In this document: piece after piece, positions 11,937 through 22,430 of the stretch
Layout of the letters: the number at the start of each line of letters is the position of its first letter
How positions within the stretch are numbered: the first letter of the stretch is position 1
Origin: Cryptomeria japonica
Taxonomy: Eukaryota > Streptophyta > Pinopsida > Cupressales > Cupressaceae
Length of the DNA stretch: 64,000 nt
Direction of reading: 5' to 3'
Assembly: GCF_030272615.1 (NCBI RefSeq)
Contig: NC_081406.1
Location: 190,057,391-190,121,390 of the forward strand
Translations under genes and position numbers: made by a program
The notes under the pieces: model-generated
Told to the model about the DNA's origin: nothing
The model's database searches: none
Seen by the model: the letters and a program-made list of their open reading frames with translations, nothing else

Positions 11937-12050
11937 ACCCCGCCCCTCTCCCAAGGGGGAATGGGTGACACACCCCTATCCTACCCCTTTCTCTAGGGTA
12001 GAGTGTAGATAGGGTGGTGTGGAGGCCAAGGGAGAAGTAGATTCGAGGGT

Positions 12051-12745
12051 TGAGCAGTCTCTGATCTCTGACCAGGCTAGAGGATTTCATTTTACATTTG
12101 TGAAGACCCTAATGCAGTCAAAAATTGCTAGGGTCACAATTTTATGACAATACACATACCAACTTTCAAATGGCCTACAATATTTCTTCTATATTATTTC
12201 CAATTAGGTGTGTAGGAGCTAACAAAACCTACTTGAACTTGTTCAAGCAAAGCATGGGGCTTAGATCTTACATGCCAACAACTTAGAATATGATCAAGAT
12301 AATAGAATGTATATAAAATTATAGGATTCTTTTCACATGCATTGACGGTCTTCTGTCAGTTGAAGGCAGTAAACCAATAGCATCATTAAAAATCATCAAA
12401 ATTAGTAAGAATTCTTTTACTGAAGAGCAATTTTTTTGCAACTTTTGCATTCAAAATAAATTACTTGACTAAACTAATGAAATAATAAATTTTAGGAACT
12501 GCATAATACTATTTTTAAACTAAGAACCATACAACAAACTAACAAAAGGGTGTCTAGAGGTCAACAAAGAAAAAAAAATTTAAAAATGATATGAATATTA
12601 TAAATATTAATCATTGTGATCATTTTTTGAAAGTTCAATTGAATAATTTTTTAATTAAGAAATATTTCTGTTTTTTTCTTATATAATAAAACTTAAAATT
12701 AGGGAAGAAATTATATAATTAATATTTTTTTATTAATTAAAAAAA
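12051..12745. other. Gene-free AT-rich stretch upstream of LINE1
   Basis: Increasingly AT-rich, ending in 'tttttttattaattaaaaa' just before the LINE ORF1 start. It may include the LINE 5' UTR. No gene is seen. Confidence 0.45.
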
Positions 12746-14811
12746 ATGGCTCTGCATGCGAATAATTTTCGCAATTCCTATGCGACAACTAACATGCTTT
12801 CGAGGCCTCCTTATGACAACTATCTGGGCTATGCAAATCGATTTTCTATTCTTGCTAGCAGACACCAGGATCATGGCAATAGACTTATCTCATAAGCAGC
12901 AAAAATGTGAGATCAATAGACCTTTTTTCAAAGACCAAATATTCGCTAATAGATATGGGAAGGGCTCCCCCTCCTCCCCTAAACACTGACGACCAGAATT
13001 GGCAGAAGGTTGGACGCAAGAAACCCAAATGCCCAACAAGTGGGATGAATCGTCAACCAGTATTCCATGACCGTCATCCACTGAGTTATACGGAGAAGGT
13101 TTTTTTAAAACCTACCCATAAAGAAAGAACCATAAACCAGGGAAACACTCTCCGATGAAAAATTACAGAGAAGAATTCATGGGGCAACCAAACCCTTGCT
13201 AGACATTCACTGTACCACCATCAGAAACTATCGACAGATAAACAAATTAAGGGTGACCAATCAATGTGTCCATTAGCCATAGAAGAAAGGCTAGTGATAG
13301 AAATTGACAATCAAATCCTAACAAAGCATCAGAGGCACTGTAAATAATTCATCATCTTTGCTCGATGGGAAGGTATAGGTACTCCAACTAAACCAATCAC
13401 TGAATGATTAAAGACATCCTTTCAGGGTCTGGTAAGTATCGAACATCCACCTTGAAAATTATTTTTCAATAGAATGTAGCAATCTAGATTTGAGAAATAG
13501 GCTTCTGAATGGGGATATTCCGGAATATAAGGGTTTTTGCTTAGAATGTTGGGAATGGCAACCCCTTTTTGATCCATCCTATTTAAAACCTTTTTATGGT
13601 AAATAGATCAATATCAATTGATAACTTGCCAGTAGAACTTTGTAATTTATAAATCTTAAGAATGATAGGCAATAAGTTAGGGAAATTCAAAAGTGTCAAA
13701 AAAACCCCATTTAAATTCTCAAACAATGTTCTCATGGTGAATATGGATATCAATATCAAAACTTTAAAAAACATAGTTTTCAAAATCAATAACCACATTT
13801 TAAACGTCGAACCTTCCTTTTATAATGGCCCCATTGTAGATGATATTCCCAAGAAAACCTCACTTGTGATATCATACCCTCAGATAAAACATAATAAAGA
13901 GGGTGTCAAAATTAAATTCATGGAAGGAACTGGGGGTTTCACTCTGGAAGGCGATGAGTCTTTAAAGATAGAAACTAAGAATCAAGCCTCTACAACAGGT
14001 ATGAGATTGGATCGATGCTATGAGCCCTTATCTAAGGACTCCTTGAATAGGAAGACAAACTCCCCCTTCCTCCCATCTCTGGAAGTAGTTATGACAAAAA
14101 TAGTTGAACCTTGGAACAAGAAACAATATTTAGAGGATGGGGAGATAAGTGAGCCACTAGTGCAGAAGAACTGTCGTGTATATGCACTCAGGGGGAAAAC
14201 CTAAATATTAACTTTGGAATAAGCATAGACTCAGTGAAGGAAATAGTTAGCCCCCTAGGGCATTCAACAGAAGTAAAATTGTGCCTTTTAGAGCAATCAT
14301 TGGTGAAGGAAATGTGTCCCCCTATTAAGGATAAAGGTTCTTAGCAAGAACAACCAACAACACAAGATAAGGATATGGAGGAAATTTGGGGTGGGGGGGG
14401 GGGGGGGGTGCAGAGGAAAATAGACCACCCTAGAATATTGATTCGGTGGTGGCAAAAGTGGAAGAGAGATAACAAGTGGATAGGGAAGTCAACATTATTT
14501 CAAACTTTATTGGGGAAGAAGTAGTTAATGACCTAATGAAACAGTTTGTTGATGAGGTTTGTGACTCTGAAGAATTAGAAAGGCAAAGGGAGCTATATGT
14601 GAAAAATTTAGTGGATATTGCCAGAGTTAATATAGAAACAGAATAATTGTTCATTGACCTAGATAATTTGGAAAATGAGAACCCAAACATTCTAGGCATT
14701 CATAATAAAGAGGAGATAAAAGACTCTCCTGATTGTGCCAAGTCCATCAAAAGGAGGGGTAGGAGATCCCTTGCTGAATTAAGAGCCAAGGATGGGGAAG
14801 TTGTGGGCTAA
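12746..14811 (+). pseudogene. LINE1 ORF1 (nucleic-acid-binding gag-like protein), broken
   Basis: Starts at the ATG at 12746 ('MALHANNFRNSYATTNMLSR'). It then continues through several frames: a basic stretch at 12907-13158 ('NWQKVGRKKPK'), a part resembling the end of DUF4283 near 13600-13800 ('MIGNKLGKFKSVKKTPF', phase of 13662-14204), and an acidic C-terminus ending in the basic motif 'KRRGRRSLAELRAKDGEVVG' with a TAA at about 14809. ORF1 proteins of plant L1 elements bind the RNA and form the particle. No intact CCHC knuckle is seen. At least three frameshifts and several stops are present. The order ORF1 then ORF2 with about 55 bases between them is typical of L1. Confidence 0.7.
14393..14408 (+). 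repeat. Poly-G run of 16
   Basis: Sixteen consecutive G residues, preceded by GGGGT, lie inside the ORF1 remnant. The run sits where the reading frame changes, so slippage here probably caused one of the ORF1 frameshifts. It is also prone to sequencing-length error. Confidence 0.8.
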
Positions 14812-14867
14812 TCAAAAATTTCATCACTATTTAATGTAGGGGAGAGGAAGTTCCTCCCCACAGAGCC

Positions 14868-17800
14868 ATGAAACTCTTATCATGGAATGTTAGGGGCATG
14901 AATGCCCCTAACAAGCAACGTATCATTAAATTTTGTATATATGAATCAAAACTAGACATAATTCTAATCCAAGAAACTAAAATGAACCCAACTGAGATAG
15001 ATCTCTTAGAGAAGAAATTAGGTTTTAGAAAAGTGAAGTATTCCCTAGCACTTGGGGCTTCAGGAGGCTTAGCAATCATCTGGGATCCTAGATATTCCTC
15101 TTTTACACCATCAGAGATAAAACAGAATTGGATAGGCAGAAAGGTAAGATGCTATAATAATAAGCTAACATTTAACCTGATCAATGTATATGGCCTTATT
15201 CAAGACAGGGATAAAGTTCAAGTCTAGATGGAACTTGAGACTTTCTTAAGAAACAATCTGAATGAGATGTGTATTATTGGAGGAGATTTCAATGCCATCA
15301 CTAAGGCATCATACAAAAGAGGAGGTAGTAATAAGTTACCTACATCGGCACTCGACTTCATTGATTGGATTAATAGGAATTCTTTTTTGGAAATCCAGAC
15401 AGCAGAGAACACCTTTACATGGAACAACAGAATGAAGGGCTTTAGCAATATTGCTGAAAATTTAGACAATTTTTTTATTCATGGGGGGCTTATGACTTTC
15501 AATTCCACTATGGAAGCAGAGATCCTTCCTTTATCTGGTTTACACCATTGTCCACTCCAACTTAACATTCTGGCAAAACAAGGTGCAAGAAAATGCCCAT
15601 TCAAATTTGAGAACATGTGGTATAAGGATGATAACATCATCAACTTGATTGAAAAATGGTGGAGGGAATCAGTATTCTCAGGATCAAAGATGTATATTGT
15701 TGCAAATAAAATAAAGTTAATCAAAAGGAGGCTCTTGGAGTGGAATCGGGAGCAATTTGGTAACATATTTGATAAGAAACTTTTAGTAGAAATAAACGTC
15801 AAGGATGTTAATAGGGAATCTTTGGATCGAGGGACAGATGAACCTCTCTTCTTGAAGGAAAAAATATTACTAACAGAGTATGAAGAGATTCTGACAAAAG
15901 AAGAAATCTTCTGGAGACAAAAATATAGAGAAACATGGTTGAAAGATGGAGATCGAAACACAAAGTTCTTTCATAACAGTACCAAGCAGAAAAGATGGGT
16001 AAACCGAATATCTAACATTAAGAACTACCAAGGAGTAAATCTGGAAGACCCGTCAGCAGTGGTAGAGGAAGCAGTAAGGTTTTTTGAAGGAATCCTTAAC
16101 AATACAGCTGGTGCCAACCTTAGAGGCCAACATAATATAATTAAAAATATTCCAAAACTCATTGATGCAGAACACAACAAATGTCTGCTTAAGAAATTTA
16201 CAGAGGAGGTTAAATATTCCCTCATCAAAATGAACCCAGATAAGGCTCCAGGCCCATATGGGTTCCCAACTAGTTTCTTCCAAAAATGTTGGGGTTTTAT
16301 ATGTCGAGAGATCATGGAGGCCTTAGAGGGTGTTAGAAACTCAGGTAAGATCCTGAAGGAGATCAACAATACCTTCTTAGTTCTGATTCCGAAAAAAGAG
16401 AAACCTGATAGTTTTATTGAATATAGGCCCATAGCCTTGTGCAATACCCTTTATAAACTACTTACCAAAATTCTAGCAACTAGACTTCAGAAAATTCTCC
16501 CTATCATCATTAGCGATGAACAAACAAGCTTTGTGCCTGATAGATCAATCTATGACAGGGTAATCATAGCTCAAGAAGCTATACATTCGGTCCAACATAA
16601 TGGAGCATCAAGAATGCTGGTCAAATTAGTAATTAGTAAAGCATATGACAAAGTGGATTGGATATTTTTATGCAAATGTTTGGAAGCATTTGGCTTTGCC
16701 AAAACTTGGATGAACCTTATCTTTGAATGCATATCCACCCCCAAATTTTTTGTCCTGGTCAATGTTACACCTGAAGGTTTTTTAAGTAGCTCTAGAGGAC
16801 TTAGGCAGGGAGACCCCATGTCTCCTTCCCTCTTCATCATTATGGAAGAGGCTCTTGGTAGGTCTATCTTAAAGGCTACGGAAGAGGATGAAATCATAGG
16901 TATACCCATTACTAGTGGTCTAACTCCCTTTACCCACCAGCAATTCATAGATGATAAAATTCTTTTTGGATGGGGTGACATTGGGGAAGCGAGGGCCTTC
17001 AAAGGTATCCTCAAATCCTACATGGAAGCCTCGGGTCAAGAGGTCAATTTGGAGAAGTCAGAAGTGTTCATGTTCAACATAGAAACCGCATCCGAGAAAG
17101 AGATATGCAGGGTCTTGGAGATCAAGCCTGGTCTCCTCCCTTGCAAATATTTAGGCATCCCTTTGGATAAGGGGAGCAAGACATCTAAGTCTTGGGATCA
17201 CGTGGTGGAAAAAATCAAGAAGATAATTAACACTTGGAAAGGGAAATGGTTGTCCTCTGCAGGCAAGGCAACCTTGGTCAAATCAGTTCTAGCAGCAATG
17301 CCCATTTACCAACTATCTTGTCAAAATTTATTGGTTAAAAAATGGAATTAGATAAATAAACACCTTATAACTTTCTTTTGGTAAGGTGCCAATGATGATA
17401 AGAAAATATCACTCCTATCTTGGGATAAGATTTGTAGACCAAAAGAAGGAGTTGGCATTAAAAATATCAGTGACCAAAGCAGGACCCTAAGGGCAAAATT
17501 AGTATGGAGAATGTTCAGACATCCCCATTTAAAGTGGGCGAGAATCTTGTACCATAAATACCTTAAAGAAGACAACCCTATCCAAATATTTAGAGAAAAC
17601 AATCTGCCTAGAGGCTCTTGCATATGGAACTTTATGCTAGAATGCACAAATATTATCATAGATAAACTCACATGGAACCTAGGGTTAGGGGAAGATTCCT
17701 TGTTTTGGTTAGACTCTTGGGGAGGGTATAAGTTGAAATGGATAGTTAGAGAAAATGAGGATATCCCTATAAGGGATAAAGATAAACTCATGGCAATCCT

Positions 17801-18941
17801 AAAAGATAGAAACATTTCCTTTAGTCTAGGAAAGGATAAGCTTGTGTGAGATGGCTCTAAGAATGGAGAATACAACTCCAAGGATGGGTATAATCACATC
17901 ACTAAATCTCAACTTAGACCCAAGATGGAGTTGCCTCTGAAACTCTGCTGGGACAGATACTACCTACCCAAGACTGGAGTCTTCACATGGATTTCTCTCC
18001 AGAATAAGCTCTTGATTGCTAAAAAATTTAGAAGGATGAGGTATGAGGTAACCAGTAGATGCCCTCTATTTGAAAAGGATGAAGAGTAAACAAATCACCT
18101 CCTCCTTAATTTCAACTATGCAAACAAATGTTGGGTGTGGTTTACCCAGAAACTAGGTTGGTCCTCTACCTTCCCTCAAACTATTTTAGGAATGCTCAAA
18201 GCCTGGCACATCCTAGGAAGAGGTTGTCTATTTTAAGGTTTATGGATATCTCTTCCATCTACCATAATTTGTGAATTGTGGAAGGAAAGGAATAGACATC
18301 TTTTAAAAGATGAAAAATTTGAAGTGAAACGGGTAATCAATAAAATTGAGGCTGCTATGATCGAAAAAATCAATAGTATGATCAACTTCGGTCTGAATAA
18401 GAATGCCACTATAAATTATTGGGATGAGAAGATGAAGGGGAAATGGAAAGGACTATCTATCCCACCCTATATTAGGGATGGGCTTGAAGTAAATATAAGG
18501 AAAAGAGTTGAATGTAAGTGGCAACCTCCAGGTGAGGGATGGCTCAAACTAAACTTTGATGGGGCCTCCAGAGGCAACCCAGGGATCACAGGGATAGGAT
18601 GCTCCATCCATATCTGGGAAGGGAAGTAAATTTCCCTCAGGGCTTACCCAATAGGTAATAAGACTAATAATTGGGCTGAATTGGTTGCCTTGCTGGAAGG
18701 CCTTAATATTTGTAGAAAGATGGGAGTGAACAAATTGGAAATTGAAGGGGACTCAACAATTATTATCAACGCTCTAAGAAAAGGTAGTATGCCCAATTGG
18801 AGACTCTACTCACTATTGACATGGGCCATTGATTTATGCAAAGGTTTTGAGAGATTTACAATCAACCACATCTATAGGGAAGGAAACAAAAGCGCTGATG
18901 AGTTAGCTAACTTGGGAGCTGATGGCATTCATCTTCCCTGA
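14868..18941 (+). pseudogene. LINE1 ORF2: endonuclease, reverse transcriptase, zinc-binding, RNase H
   Basis: One continuous phase of 1,358 codons, interrupted only by about seven stops (TAG 15225, TAG 17349, TAA near 17381, TGA 17847, TAA near 18086 and 18234, TAA 18627). No frameshift was found. Order: EEP endonuclease with 'LLSWNVRGMN', 'QETK', 'GASGGLAIIWD' and 'GGDFNAI'; reverse transcriptase from 'NPDKAPGPYGF' through 'YRPIALCN', 'LRQGDPMSPSLF' and the catalytic pair 'FIDDKILF' near 16950; a zinc-binding region near 17930-18120; RNase H at 18540-18941 ('LNFDGASRGNPG', 'WAELVALLEGL'). Motif A reads 'KLVISKAYD', with Val at 16629-16631 where Asp is expected, and the endonuclease Ser-Asp-His motif reads Leu-His-His. 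The element copies RNA by target-primed reverse transcription; this copy is dead. Confidence 0.9.
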
Positions 18942-19260
18942 AGCTCTATCTTAGGCCCTCATCCAATGTTTTATATAAAATGCCATATTATGGTTTTATA
19001 GCTTCTTCTCATTAAAAGTTAGATATCATAACATTGACATCAGAATCCTAAAAATTATCACTCAAACTAAGGCCATCAGATATACATAATAATTTGTCAC
19101 CGAAATGCCCAGTCTGGCCGGAATGACTCTATCAAAGAAGCTTACCATTATCCTATCGATAAAGTAACTTATCGAACAAATCTTGGCCACATTGAAATTC
19201 CAAAAGGATTCACCAAAAACATTAGTTCCATCGACATAAAGTACATCCAGGAAATTAGGA
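18942..19260 (+). other. LINE1 3' flank; possible truncated third copy of the duplicated ORF
   Basis: The first 80 bases follow the RNase H stop and may be LINE 3' UTR. Around 19100-19200 the sequence 'agtctggccggaatgac' followed by 'atcctatcgataaag' resembles the start of the two duplicated units downstream, so a truncated third unit is possible. No intact gene is seen. Confidence 0.3.
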
Positions 19261-19911
19261 GTGACCCCACCGATGATATAAAGAGATTCGATGAAACCAT
19301 GGTATCGATGAGACATGTGAACAACTCGCCGAGGGAATGAGTCTAGCCGAAAGAGTGATATTGAAGGAACCAATGGATATTTTATCGACGAAGCTATTTT
19401 GAGGAAGAGAGCATATTGAAGAGGCATAAAATATGTTGACCAAAGATAGCTTTCTCGCTGATAAGACTTTTTGAGAAAAGGAAGGTGTCATAGAGGTGCA
19501 AAAGTTATTGGCCGACAAGCTCAATTCCATCGAAAATTGGAAAGTTGAAGGAGGATATTTTTCTTTCGTCGACATAAAAAATTTCGTCAATGACCTGACC
19601 GATAAAACGGTTGCAAAATATGGCAATGAAAGGATTCCCACCAAAAATGGGGTTTCAATGAGCCGATGGAGAATTACATCGACATAAATACATGAGGTAG
19701 AGCCTTTCGATGAAAGTGTAGAGATCGATGAAGCTCAAAGCTCCTTAATGATGACGGTAGTCTCATCAAAACTAAGGAGACATCAATGAAACATGAAATT
19801 TCAAGGGAAGATAAAGTTAAGCCATCGAAGTTCATGATTCCATCGAAAAAGGGTGCGACCATAAAATTGATGAGCATCGATGGACGATATGTAGTGCTTC
19901 TAGATGAATGA
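19261..19911 (+). pseudogene. Tandem hidden ORF, copy 1
   Basis: Copy 1 of a pair repeating every ~752 bases. Its longest open part (19496-19687) encodes 'VEGGYFSFVDIKNFVNDLTD' and ends at the same TAA as copy 2. Beyond it, coding likeness resumes in phase with 'IHEVEPFDESVEID', slips by one base near 19735, and ends '...KLMSIDGRYVVLLDE' at 19911. Differences from copy 2 are often conservative (Val/Ile, Phe/Leu, Asp/Glu). Stops at TTTTGA and GCATAA correspond to sense codons in copy 2. Hydrophilic, with no membrane segment or known motif. Family unknown. Confidence 0.5.
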
Positions 19912-20011
19912 TTACTTTCTATTGTGAGGATCAATACAAATCTTCTATGACTGAATGAAACTTGGATCAATAGCCTATGTTTCTATTTATAATGCCAAAA
20001 TAATTTTCAAA

Positions 20012-20663
20012 GTGGTCCCACCGATGAAATAAAGAGTTTCGATGAAACCACACTATCAATGAGACATGTGTACAGCTCGCTAAGGGAAGGAGTCTGGCCA
20101 AAAGAGTGATATCGTAGTAACCAATGGATATTTTATCGATGAAGCTATTTCGAGGAAGATAGTGTATCGAAGAGGTACAAAAGATGTTGACCAAAGATAT
20201 CTTTCTAATCAATAAGACATTTCAAGAAAAGGAAGATGTTGTAGAGGTGCAAAAGTTATTGGCCAATGAGCATAGTTCCATCAAAAATCGAAAAGTCGAA
20301 GGAGGATATTTTTCATTCATCGACATAAAAAATTTCATCAATGACCTGACCGATAAAACGGTTGTAAAACACGGCAATGAAAGGATTCCCGTCGAAAACA
20401 GGGTTTCAATGAGCCGATGGAGGATTACATCGACATAAACATGTGAGATAGAGCCTTTCGATGAAATTGTAGAGATCGATGAAGCCTCAAAGCTCCTTAA
20501 CGATGACGGTAGTTTCATCAAAAACAAGGAGACATCGATGAAACATGACATTTCAAGGGAAGATAAAGTTAAGGCACCGAAGCTCATTATTCCATCGAAA
20601 AAGGGTGTGGCCATAAAATTGATGAGCATCGATGGATGATATGTAGTGCTGCTAGATGAATGA
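20012..20663 (+). pseudogene. Tandem hidden ORF, copy 2
   Basis: The better-preserved copy. From 20184 it is open for 84 codons ('MLTKDIFLINKTFQEKEDVV' ... 'SMSRWRITST'), then crosses one TAA and continues in the same phase ('CEIEPFDEIVEIDEASKLLN' ... 'KLMSIDG'). A TGA stands where copy 1 has CGA, and both copies end 'YVVLLDE'. The open parts of the two copies are about 75% identical by eye. It may belong to an unrecognised mobile element or a decayed host gene; nothing in the sequence decides this. Confidence 0.5.
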
Positions 20664-21109
20664 TTACTCTCTGCCATGAGGATCAATACAAATCTTTCTA
20701 TGATTGAATGAAACTTGGCCTATGAACCATAGCTAAAATTATATAATTCTCCTAGTTCTGGGATAAACCTTTAGAATTATGTGACCTGACTGGAGCATTT
20801 TCTGATTATCATCATGACATCCACTATAATATGGCGGTCCATTTCAACGTGTTGCTTGATTTCAGACTAACATATACTGACTTGGTAATTCAAGATGTTT
20901 GCAGACTTTGGGTTGGCTGGTCTGTTTTGCAGGGAAAGGATACCAAGTGGGAATGATAGTATCTTTCAAGCCTCATCCCAGGATCTATATCTGAGAGAAA
21001 ATATAAAGCTTCCAGAACTTTCATAAAATCCATAGCATTTGTATAATTTTCACGTTTATATTTCAATGGCAATATGGCCAAGCAATGTAAGGTAGAAATA
21101 CCATCATAA

Positions 21110-21258
21110 GATTTTGTACTTTTTCTAGGAAGTTAATCTTCCTTGGGCTAGACTGGAGGTTTTCTTTCCTCAGTTCTTTCCTACCATTTCCCACACTGAA
21201 CCAAGATGTAAAATACTTTAAATCAATAAAAATTTCCGACCCTTGGCCTATTACCTAT
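21110..21258 (+). mobile_element. LINE-type 3' tail, copy 1
   Basis: 'ggttttctttcctcagttc', 'tttcctacc', 'aataaaaat' and 'ggcctattacctatt' run into an A-tract. The same order occurs at 48540-48648 (ggttttctcctctccgctc, tttcctacc, aataaaat, ggcctttttactgagc, then A-tract). This layout (pyrimidine-rich box, AATAAA signal, short A-tail) is typical of plant LINE 3' ends. It may be the tail of LINE1, displaced by the tandem duplication. Confidence 0.5.
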
Positions 21259-21338
21259 TAAAAAAAAATTATTAATTGTAATAAAACAGAAGTCCATATT
21301 ATTATTTCATTATCTTATATTGTTATTATATTATAGTA

Positions 21339-22133
21339 TGATAAACTTATAAGGCACTTAGAGGGTGGGTGAATCAGTACAAGCAAAAACAATAACACAA
21401 ATCTAATCATCATTTTAAATAACTTAAAGCTTAATAAACATAAAAGAAATATAACCACATAAGCTAACACCCAATATATCAAGCTCCACATAACACAAAG
21501 ATTTATACATGGGAACCCAAAAGGGAAAAACCATTATGGGAGTTAATACCCACAAGATTCTCTATCTATAGAATAGAAATATTTGATCGGTTAAGGTCTT
21601 ACAAATATGTCCGATTAGGAGAAGACCCTGTTAGGAGTCACCCGATTAAGGGATTTACCTCAGCTCTGTTAAAAGCTTTGCCCTATTAGGAGAAAACTCA
21701 CAAGAGGTTTTAGAATCAATTTAATGAGCTACCATGTTAGGGGATTTACAATTTCTGGCATGTTAGGACCTACCCAATTAGGGGAGTTGACTGTTGCAAC
21801 TTTTAGGAAAACAACAGTAAAATTATGTGCATGTAGCACCTTTGTACTTGATAAGATCCACTTCAGTTCTACTCAATACATCAACAACACATCAATACAC
21901 AGCTTCTCAGATTACCACACAATCAAACTCTTAATATTCGCTCACGATCTCATCCTTCATCTCATAACTCATCACAATTTTTATAAGCATCAACTTAGTC
22001 AGCTAACAACCTTGGAACAATTTCTTAGGTTCAATGAATCTGGCCAATCTTGTACTACACAGTTTACTTATGTCGGCCACCAATATAACAACTCAAAAAT
22101 AAAACATTATGTGTACCGGTTTACCGATCTTAG
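21339..22133 (-). mobile_element. Truncated copia LTR (3' portion)
   Basis: Read on the minus strand this is the end of a copia LTR. The terminal TG...CA edge is at 21339 (plus-strand 'tgataaacttataagg'). 'gggtgggtgaatc' lies close to the edge, and the module shared by every copia LTR here is at 21509-21540 ('gggaacccaaaagggaaaa'). A TATA-like TTATAAAAA lies near 21980. The other end is cut off by the next LTR at about 22134. No internal region is attached. Confidence 0.55.
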
Positions 22134-22430
22134 TGACTTTGTTCTATTGGTCCCTACCAGTGACTGAGGGGGGGGGGTGAATTAAAACCCTTTTACTCAA
22201 GTCTGCACTAACTTAATATTTATCAATACAAACATTTATTGCAAAAGAACATACATGCATGAAAAGATACACAATAACACCAAGAATTATCTCGTGGAAA
22301 TCCAAATTGGAGAAAACCATGGTGTGAGTTGATGCTCACAAAATTTGTACTCTTCTGGAGCACGCCCTATAAGGATCCATCTGTATTAGGATATTTACAG
22401 AGACACGGTTAAGTGAAAGGAAAGAAAGTG
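22134..22430 (-). mobile_element. Truncated copia LTR end, second in stack
   Basis: A second LTR end begins with TGACTTTG near 22134, followed by a G9 run and 'tgaattaaaa' at 22168-22185, and the shared module at 22292-22325. Another module at 22560-22595 implies that a different LTR begins near 22430. Both boundaries are approximate. Confidence 0.4.

Noticed and set aside
14393-14408. Functional G-quadruplex
   Set aside because: A single uninterrupted G-run in a dead ORF1. It is more simply slippage, and its length may be a sequencing artefact.
15479-17014. Minus-strand ORFs of 139-160 codons inside LINE1
   Set aside because: They lie opposite ORF2, which carries clear endonuclease and reverse transcriptase motifs. 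They are shadows.
19255-20686. Minus-strand ORFs (up to 154 codons) in the tandem duplication
   Set aside because: The plus-strand frame gives a longer, hydrophilic product with conservative changes between copies. The minus-strand products look like its shadow.
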